Position numbers and translations under genes: made by a program
Notes under the pieces: generated by a model
What the model was told of the DNA's origin: nothing
The model's input: the letters and a program-made list of their open reading frames with translations, nothing else
Database searches by the model: none
Part shown: one piece after another, positions 58,250 to 64,000 of the stretch
Layout of the letters: each line of letters starts with the position of its first letter
Numbering within the stretch: position 1 is the stretch's first letter
Source: Bradyrhizobium agreste
GTDB taxonomy: Bacteria > Pseudomonadota > Alphaproteobacteria > Rhizobiales > Xanthobacteraceae
Assembly (NCBI RefSeq): GCF_016031625.1
Contig: NZ_JACCHP010000001.1
Coordinates: 310,001-374,000 of the forward strand
DNA length: 64,000 nt
Reading direction: 5' to 3'

Positions 58250-58939
58250 ATGCGAATTCTCCTTGTTGATCATCATGCGGACTTTGCCCGCGACGTGAAG
58301 GAAGCGCTCTTAAATTGCGGCTTCGCCGTCGACGTGACACGCACGCTGGATGAGGCGGCGGCCGCGATCGATTGCGCGAACTACCACATGGTCCTGCTCG
58401 AATCGGATTTGCCCGATGGAGACGGATTGGACTGGCTGAAGCAGCTGCGGCGCGAGGGACGGTCAATGCCGGCCGTGATGATGAGCAGTCTCAATGATCT
58501 CGGCCGGCGGATTGCGATTTTCAATGCGGGCGCGGATGATTTTCTGCCCAAGCCCGTGTCTATCGACGAACTCATTGCTCGCATGCGGGCTATTTTGCGG
58601 CGGTCAACGCAAATGACGGCGCCGGTGGTTACATTCGGGAATCTGCATTTCGATCCGATCGCGCGACAGGTCTCGGTCGGTGGTCGAATCCTCAGAATTG
58701 CGCGCCGCGAAGTGTGCATTCTTGAACATCTGCTCAACCGCGCCGGCCGTACCGTGCCGCGCGCATCGCTCGAAGATAGCTTGTATGCATTTGACGACGA
58801 GGTCTCGACCAATGCGCTGGAAGTCGGGATTTATCGCTTACGCACGCATTTGAGCCAGGCGGGTGCAACGCTAAGGATCAAAACCGCACGCGGTGTCGGT
58901 TACACCCTTGAACTCATTGGCGCAGCATCGGCTGCCTAA
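58250..58939 (+). CDS. ttsI: TtsI, response-regulator-type activator of type III secretion
   Basis: 229 aa from MRILLVDHHADFARDV. An OmpR-type receiver (1-120) and winged helix (about 130-225, with ALEVGIYRLRTHLSQAGATL and KTARGVGYTLE). The phospho-acceptor position is Glu51 (VLLESDLPDGDG) instead of Asp, and the acidic pocket has His8 beside Asp7; Lys101 is kept. Rhizobial TtsI is known for this Asp-to-Glu change, thought to make it independent of a kinase. It binds tts boxes and activates nop and rhc genes. The secretin and CpaD-like genes follow as in the y4xI-J-K group. No cognate histidine kinase is nearby. Confidence 0.88.
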   Translation: MRILLVDHHADFARDVKEALLNCGFAVDVTRTLDEAAAAIDCANYHMVLLESDLPDGDGLDWLKQLRREGRSMPAVMMSSLNDLGRRIAIFNAGADDFLPKPVSIDELIARMRAILRRSTQMTAPVVTFGNLHFDPIARQVSVGGRILRIARREVCILEHLLNRAGRTVPRASLEDSLYAFDDEVSTNALEVGIYRLRTHLSQAGATLRIKTARGVGYTLELIGAASAA

Positions 58940-59009
58940 GCCGATCCAACCTGAAAGCAACACTCCGTTGAACGTCATTAACAATGCCGCCGGCGCTGAT
59001 GAGCCTTCG

Positions 59010-60422
59010 ATGGTCGCCAATGGCTCGCAGCATGCCGCTTTTCCCCGCCTCTGCTACGTCCTGTGCGCAGTCGCTCTGCTATTTCCGCTTGCTGCCACAG
59101 CTCAGACAAAGCGGGATGGCAAAGGAGAACCGCCACGCGCGGCGCCAGGCAGCACCACCGGCACGCTCAACCTTACCTCCTCACAGGGCAAGACAGTTCA
59201 TCTGACCGCACCGGCTGCGAGCATTTTTATTGCCGACCCGGCGATTGCGGATTATCAGGCGCCTTCGAACACCACGATATTTGTGTTTGGCAAAAAGTCC
59301 GGACGGACGAGCCTGTTCGCCCTGAACGACAATGGAGAGGCTCTCGCTGAGCTGCGTGTTATCGTTACCCAACCGATCGAGGATCTGCGGGCGGCGCTGA
59401 AGGCCGAAGTCGGCGACTATCCGATTCAAGTCAGCTATACCCCTCGCGGCGCGATCCTTAGCGGTACGGCGCCCAATGCCGATGTCGTCGAGACCGCCAG
59501 GAAGGTCACTGAGCAGTTTCTTGGGGCGGGGGCGCTGGTTGTCAACAAGATCCAGGTCGCCGGCTCATTGCAGGTGAATCTCAGCGTACGGGTGGCAGAA
59601 GTCTCCCGCAGCGCCGTAAAGGATCTCAATATCAACTTCACCGCCTCCGGCCCAAACGGCGCTTTCCTTGTCACCGGCAAAGGGGGCGGGTCCGGCGCGG
59701 CCGGCGGCGGCGGCACCATCGGGATCGGGTTTAGCGCCGGTAACACCAACCTCAGTGCTGTTCTCGACGCTCTCGCGAGCGAGCACCTCGCCTCAATCCT
59801 GGCTGAGCCGAATCTGACGGCGATGTCCGGCGAAGCCGCAAGCTTCCTCGCCGGCGGGGAATTTCCAATCCCGGTCATGCAGGATAATCGACAGGTTTCG
59901 GTCCAATTCCGGCAGTTCGGCGTGAGCCTGGAATTCGTCCCGACTGTGCTCAACAACAATCAGATCAATGTCCGTGTGAAGCCCGAAGTTAGCGAACTGT
60001 CGAGCGAAGGCGAAGTCAAAATCAATGGCATGGCGGTCCCTGCTCTCTCGACTCGGCGGGCGAGCACCGTTGTCGAACTCGCCAGCGGTCAGAGCTTTGC
60101 AATCGGCGGCCTGATCAGGCGCAACTTCAACTCTGATATCGGCGAGTTTCCCTGGCTCGGCGATGTGCCGATCCTGGGTGCGCTTTTTCGCTCCTCATCG
60201 TTTCAAAAACGTGAAACCGAGCTGGTCATTATTGTCACGCCCTACATCGTGCGGCCCGCATCGAACCCGAACAAGATGAGTGCGCCAAGCGACCGCATCT
60301 CACCGCCCTCAGACGCGGGGCGGATTTTGACGAACACGGTGGCCCGGCCGCCGCGAGATCGCGATGCGCCTCGCGCCAGCACACCAGGATTGACCGGCAG
60401 CGCCGGATTTATCATCGAATAA
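59010..60422 (+). CDS. CpaC/RcpA-like secretin (y4xJ-type)
   Basis: 470 aa from the ATG at 59010 (signal peptide LCYVLCAVALLFPLAATAQ); an upstream GTG at 58893 would overlap ttsI. The N-terminal pilus-type domain (VHLTAPAASIFIADPAIADY, TIFVFGKKSGRTSLFALND) and a BON-like region are followed by the secretin core (PNLTAMSGEAASFLAGGEFP, ending LVIIVTPYIVRP). A Gly-rich loop (GKGGGSGAAGGGG) lies in the middle. It would form an outer-membrane ring. Its place beside ttsI is conserved in rhizobia, though whether it serves type III secretion or a Tad-like pilus is not settled by sequence. Confidence 0.88.
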   Translation: MVANGSQHAAFPRLCYVLCAVALLFPLAATAQTKRDGKGEPPRAAPGSTTGTLNLTSSQGKTVHLTAPAASIFIADPAIADYQAPSNTTIFVFGKKSGRTSLFALNDNGEALAELRVIVTQPIEDLRAALKAEVGDYPIQVSYTPRGAILSGTAPNADVVETARKVTEQFLGAGALVVNKIQVAGSLQVNLSVRVAEVSRSAVKDLNINFTASGPNGAFLVTGKGGGSGAAGGGGTIGIGFSAGNTNLSAVLDALASEHLASILAEPNLTAMSGEAASFLAGGEFPIPVMQDNRQVSVQFRQFGVSLEFVPTVLNNNQINVRVKPEVSELSSEGEVKINGMAVPALSTRRASTVVELASGQSFAIGGLIRRNFNSDIGEFPWLGDVPILGALFRSSSFQKRETELVIIVTPYIVRPASNPNKMSAPSDRISPPSDAGRILTNTVARPPRDRDAPRASTPGLTGSAGFIIE

Positions 60423-60432
60423 GGATCGTCAA

Positions 60433-61095
60433 ATGACCTCGCGATATTTGTGTCACTTGATCATTATTGGGGCAACATTGGGCGGCTGCGCAAATAGTGC
60501 GTCGATCCATCTCGGGCCGGCTGAACAAGCAATACAGGTCGAGCAGAGGAAACGTGTCTTGTTCCTGCACAGCCTTCGTGGCTCCGAAAAGCTTCAGCTG
60601 CGGAGCTTTATCGCGAACGTCAGTGGCGGCCGGCGGGACGCACTCCATGTGGATGTCACCGGCTCACCTAGGCTCATGGCCCAAGCGGCGCACGAGGCCC
60701 GCGCCATGGGCGTTGCTCCCTATAACATCCGCCTGTCCCCTTCCCAGGTCGATTTACCGCCCCGTTCCGGCGTGAGGATCGAGGCGATCACCTTTGAAGC
60801 CCATGTTCCGATCTGTCCATCGCTTTTGATCGTGGGACCTGCCGTGAATGACAATTCATTCGACCCAACGCTTGGCTGCTCGACCAGAAACAATCTGGTA
60901 GTCATGGTGAACGATCCGCTCGACTTGCTGGACAATCGGTCTGTCATCACGAGTAATGGCGATCGCGCCGCCAATCCTCTTGCCAACTACAGTACCTCCG
61001 CCCCGCGCAACAAGAGCAACGGAGAAGATGGAGTAGGCACGGTAGCGCCGGACGCGGCGGGAACGACAACACGGAATGTGCAGCAGCTCCGATAG
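60433..61095 (+). CDS. CpaD-like pilus-biogenesis lipoprotein (y4xK-type)
   Basis: 220 aa, 10 bases after the secretin gene. The N-terminus LCHLIIIGATLGGCANSAS holds a lipobox (LGGC). The rest has CpaD family motifs (ICPSLLIVGPAVNDNSFDPT, LGCSTRNNLVVMVNDPLDLL). It would act as an outer-membrane partner of the secretin. Confidence 0.82.
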   Translation: MTSRYLCHLIIIGATLGGCANSASIHLGPAEQAIQVEQRKRVLFLHSLRGSEKLQLRSFIANVSGGRRDALHVDVTGSPRLMAQAAHEARAMGVAPYNIRLSPSQVDLPPRSGVRIEAITFEAHVPICPSLLIVGPAVNDNSFDPTLGCSTRNNLVVMVNDPLDLLDNRSVITSNGDRAANPLANYSTSAPRNKSNGEDGVGTVAPDAAGTTTRNVQQLR

Positions 61096-62279
61096 GCGGG
61101 TTTGGGCGCGTCTCCGAACTCGCTGTGCAACACCTTGCGCTTGAGCGTCGTCACCACGCCCGTAACACGGCGCGAATTCGAGCCGCCCCCATTGCTGGCA
61201 CATGGGGCAGCGATTGGTTTGGCTCTCATCGAGAACGGTTGGCCTATCTTGTTCACCCGCACCACTCGATCTCGCCCAGAATTTCCACGTGGCGTGCTCA
61301 ATAAGGCTGCCATCAAACGCCCTGAACGCTTCGACAGGGAAAGCGTCACCGGAGGTCGCCTCTCCGAGATCATCGGCGCTGAGGGAAGAAGCGCCTACGA
61401 TCTATGAGGCGTGTCCAAGAGCGTAACTTAGGCATGTCGACAGCACGCCAGGGGAATGTGCAAGAGCATACCGCGCAATTCCATGTTGTATGGGTGTTCG
61501 CATGACCCCAGATCAGCGATCATTGCGTCCACGTCGCTCGTTTGGCGCAGCCGTTATGGCTAGTGGGCACCCGTTTCCAGTCGCCAGTTCGGTAACGTGC
61601 TCGGCGGCTGCTTTGCCTCATCGTTGTCCATCCGATCAATGGAACGCCCTATTGAGCGAGTACGGCAGCTACCGCTCTGGAAAGGGTACATCGGTTTAGC
61701 CGAATATGAGCGTGGTTTGTGCTGGTTGTCTGAATGCACCCGGGTTCACAAGTTATCATCGCCTCTCAATGGCAACGAAAGTGCGATCAGCAGTCCAAAC
61801 GCGCTCGGCCTCTGATTTCTTGGACGAGGACCCCCGGCAGTCCCTGAGCTGGTGCCACCCAACGTGTCGGCGCCGGTGTCAGAAAGCGACATGGATAACC
61901 GAGTTGGTATAAAAATGGCTTCGTTTCGCGGCTATTCTCGCGCCAGACGACAAGAAAGCAGAGATTGCGAGCTTCATTAAATACGCACGTCACCTTCGAA
62001 TGCTGGCCAGGAACACGGAAGAGTGCGAAAAATTAACGGTTCTGATGCCGCCGACCAATCGAAAGCCCGCCGAATGGGACCAGTGCTCGTGATCATAGCG
62101 CCGTGATCGCGATCTGAAGGTCGAGAGAACGTCGGTAGAGTAGCACACAACGCATTGCTTTCAGTTGAAGACGTAATTTTCATCGGCGCTTTCTTTGGCC
62201 GCCACGAGCGATGCTGCAGCCTTGGAGAAGGCACATGCCTGCCATCATTCACCTTTCTTCTATCTTTGCGATCGACCAC
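61096..62279. other. No supported gene
   Basis: Short frames without motifs on both strands. The stretch separates the CpaD-like gene from the next tts box and probably carries decayed sequence. Confidence 0.35.
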
Positions 62280-62307
62280 GTCAGATTTTGGAAAGCTAAC
62301 GTGAGTA
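62280..62307 (+). promoter_or_regulatory. tts box upstream of the right-edge effector
   Basis: GTCAGATTTTGGAAAGCT matches the consensus GTCAGCTTNTCGNNAGCT at all but two positions, followed by a TA at the expected distance. The ATG is 37 bases past its end. Confidence 0.75.
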
Positions 62308-62343
62308 GCGAAATAACGAGAGAGCGATGCCAGCGGACTGACC

Positions 62344-64000
62344 ATGGACCGATTCAACACGATCAACCCAGCCGACACAGGGTCCGTTGCGTCAGATGCC
62401 ACCGTGGAACAGCCACAAGCGGCATTTGAGCAGCACCTGCTAAACGCGCCAGGGGGCGGCCCCATCTATCCCCACAGCGAGCTTTATGATGTCACTGAGG
62501 AGGACGATCGCCTTATCCAAGCAGCGTCTGGCGCTGCTCTCGAGCGAGGGCCACCGCCGAGTTCCACGACCATCAGTATTTATGATCGTCGGCTGCGCAA
62601 ATTGGCTGACGCGCTGAAGCAGTCTGGCAAATCAATTTCTGGCCTCGATGACGATACGTTGGTTAGTTGCGCCAGGAAGCTGTTGCCAAACGACAGAGTC
62701 ATCGCCGCTGCATTGTCGATGGTCACTCGGTACCGCGAGCCTGATGCCAACGCTCGCCCCATCTCATCGCATTATCGTGCTTCCAGGGACGATGAGCGCC
62801 TCATCAGGGAGGCCGCCGCGGCGGGTTTCGGTCGACGGCTCCGTGCGAATACGGCCGACAGCTATGCGAGCGGTCTGCGGAAGTTGGCGGCAGCACTCCG
62901 CCCCTTGTCCATTGCCAAGCTCAGTGACGATACACTGCTTGGCTACGCCGACCGGTTGTTTCCGGATGACAAGATAGTCTTCGCCGCCTTGAACGGGCTC
63001 CGCGACTATCGCGCGATTGCCCGGCAGAACAATTTGGGCGGAGGAAGCTCGCGCCAGGTCATCCAACCGCCCGCCCCCTCGCCCATGCGCTCGGCCGATG
63101 AGCAGCCGGTGGGGAACGTTTCGGATGGGCGCGGCTCATTGCCGCCCGGGTTCAATACTCCGCAGGTCAGGCATGCAATCGGGTTTCCGGCCCATCCTCC
63201 TATACAAAATGTCGCCCAGAAAGCGCTTTTCGATGCGGCGGCTCGCGAGGGTCTCCTGCCGGCGACGACTTTCGATGCGCCGGTGCCCTGGCCAACGATG
63301 AGTTCAACTATCCACTCGCCGGTGCAAAGTGTCGCTCAGGAAGCGCTTTTCGACGCTGCGGATCGCGAGGGCCTCCTGTCGGCAACGACCTTCGATGCAC
63401 CGGTGCGCTGGGCAACGATGAGTTGGACCACCCACTCGCCGGTGCAAAGTGTCGCTCAGGAAGCGCTTTTCGATGCCGCGGATCGCGAGGGCCTCCTAGC
63501 AGCGATGACCTTCGATGCACCGTTGCCCTGGCCAACGATGAGTTTGAACATCCACTCGCCGGTGCAGAGTGTCGCTCAGGAAGCGCTTTTCGATGCCGCG
63601 GATCGCGAGGGCCTCCAGCCGCCGACGACGTTCGATGCACCGGTGCCCTGGCCAACGATGAGTTCAATCGCCCACTCCCCGGCGCAAACGTTCGCTCAGG
63701 AAGCGCTGTTCGATGCCGCGACTTGGCAGCCGAGCTCGCGGCAGCCGAATTCCGCCTCTGAAGACCACTTTGGACGGATGATGAAAGAAGGCGCTGCGGC
63801 CCAGACCACGCTTGAGCAGACGTTCTCCGCAGCCAGCGACACCTTTGATGCGTCTTTGGCCATTCCAGAGGATTTCTCCCACGGCACCCAGGCCGCGCCG
63901 GATATGATGCGCACCAAGCTTGGCCGCTGGGGCCTCTTGCCGGATGCAGCACAGCGGGTAAAGACCTACGACATTCGCGGTGAACGCTATACGGCCGTGT
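62344..64000 (+). CDS. Large repeat-containing type III effector (partial, runs off right edge)
   Basis: 552 codons are open from the ATG at 62344 (MDRFNTINPADTGSVASDAT), whose N-terminus resembles the effector at 21921. Residues about 75-125 and 170-220 are two copies of an integrase-like helical unit (RLRKLADALKQSGKSISGLD and GLRKLAAALRPLSIAKLSDD). Then come four and a half 40-residue repeats with consensus SVAQEALFDAADREGLL and FDAPVPWPTMS. The end visible here (IPEDFSHGTQAAPDMMRTKL, GRWGLLPDA) matches the C-terminal block of the 453-aa effector and may lead into it. Helical repeats of this kind occur in NopD-like Ulp1-protease effectors, but no protease motif lies inside the window. Confidence 0.75.
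   Translation, partial: MDRFNTINPADTGSVASDATVEQPQAAFEQHLLNAPGGGPIYPHSELYDVTEEDDRLIQAASGAALERGPPPSSTTISIYDRRLRKLADALKQSGKSISGLDDDTLVSCARKLLPNDRVIAAALSMVTRYREPDANARPISSHYRASRDDERLIREAAAAGFGRRLRANTADSYASGLRKLAAALRPLSIAKLSDDTLLGYADRLFPDDKIVFAALNGLRDYRAIARQNNLGGGSSRQVIQPPAPSPMRSADEQPVGNVSDGRGSLPPGFNTPQVRHAIGFPAHPPIQNVAQKALFDAAAREGLLPATTFDAPVPWPTMSSTIHSPVQSVAQEALFDAADREGLLSATTFDAPVRWATMSWTTHSPVQSVAQEALFDAADREGLLAAMTFDAPLPWPTMSLNIHSPVQSVAQEALFDAADREGLQPPTTFDAPVPWPTMSSIAHSPAQTFAQEALFDAATWQPSSRQPNSASEDHFGRMMKEGAAAQTTLEQTFSAASDTFDASLAIPEDFSHGTQAAPDMMRTKLGRWGLLPDAAQRVKTYDIRGERYTAV
63181..63720 (+). repeat. 120-bp tandem repeats inside the right-edge effector
   Basis: Units begin at 63181 (most divergent), 63301, 63421, 63541 and 63661 (half unit). 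The middle three differ at only a few positions, each encoding 40 residues ending THE...TMS. Recent unequal crossing-over is likely. Confidence 0.85.

Noticed and set aside
61977..62465. 162-codon minus-strand ORF
   Set aside because: Antisense to the tts box and start of the right-edge effector; no protein-like features.
63181..63720. CRISPR-like periodic repeats
   Set aside because: Repeats are 120 bases, contiguous and in frame; they are protein-coding tandem repeats without spacers. No CRISPR array was seen in the window.
63308..63952. 214-codon minus-strand ORF with repeats
   Set aside because: Its repeats are the antisense of the effector's repeats.

Overview
The window looks like accessory DNA from a Bradyrhizobium-type symbiosis island. 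The evidence is a TtsI-type type III secretion regulator followed by a CpaC/CpaD-like pair (the y4xI-J-K arrangement known from rhizobia), four tts boxes (TtsI binding sites), a nod box, a NopAA-like GH12 glucanase, and many small rhizobial hypothetical genes mixed with frameshifted remnants. Assignments rest on motif recognition in translated sequence; no database was searched.

Layout. (1) 1-8.2 kb, minus strand: a tightly overlapped carbohydrate uptake operon (binding protein, two permeases, ribokinase-like kinase, short-chain dehydrogenase, HAD phosphatase, UgpC/MalK-type ATPase), ending in a TIM-barrel/AAA+ fusion that runs off the left edge. (2) 8.8-21.7 kb: a gene graveyard with remnants of a chemoreceptor, an MltR-like gene, an SMC-ATPase/nuclease locus resembling Lamassu-type defence, an AbiEii toxin, a DUF4760 gene and a RepA-like helicase, plus a damaged tRNA-Arg-like gene and several small intact ORFs. 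(3) 21.8-25.7 kb: a tts-box-driven effector candidate, a small SET-domain protein gene that looks horizontally acquired, and an IS110 remnant. (4) 26.0-30.7 kb: a complete lasso-peptide cluster (precursor A, protease B, cyclase C, ABC exporter D) with a convergent GntR regulator; this is the most notable system in the window. (5) 31.6-39.4 kb: IS remnant, NopAA-like GH12 gene with a sigma-54-like promoter, an MHS-family transporter, a small secreted four-cysteine peptide, and a 734-aa effector candidate behind a near-perfect tts box. (6) 39.9-44.6 kb, minus strand: pentapeptide-repeat protein, divergent PanC-like ligase, cytochrome P450 and a frameshifted small DMT-type membrane protein, possibly a small biosynthetic unit. 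(7) 45.5-52.1 kb, minus strand: an NtaA/SnaA/DszA-family flavin monooxygenase with a full peptide-type ABC importer. (8) 54.4-64 kb: a VirK-like gene with terminator, a sigma-54-like promoter, a decayed effector behind an intact tts box, a nod box, ttsI with the phospho-acceptor Asp replaced by Glu, a secretin and CpaD-like lipoprotein, and a large repeat-containing effector running off the right edge.

How it fits together: plant flavonoids acting through NodD at the nod box would induce ttsI; TtsI would then act at the four tts boxes to express secreted effectors. The lasso cluster, the P450/PanC unit and the two uptake operons would add competition and nutrition functions. The frameshifts and IS remnants indicate rapid turnover.
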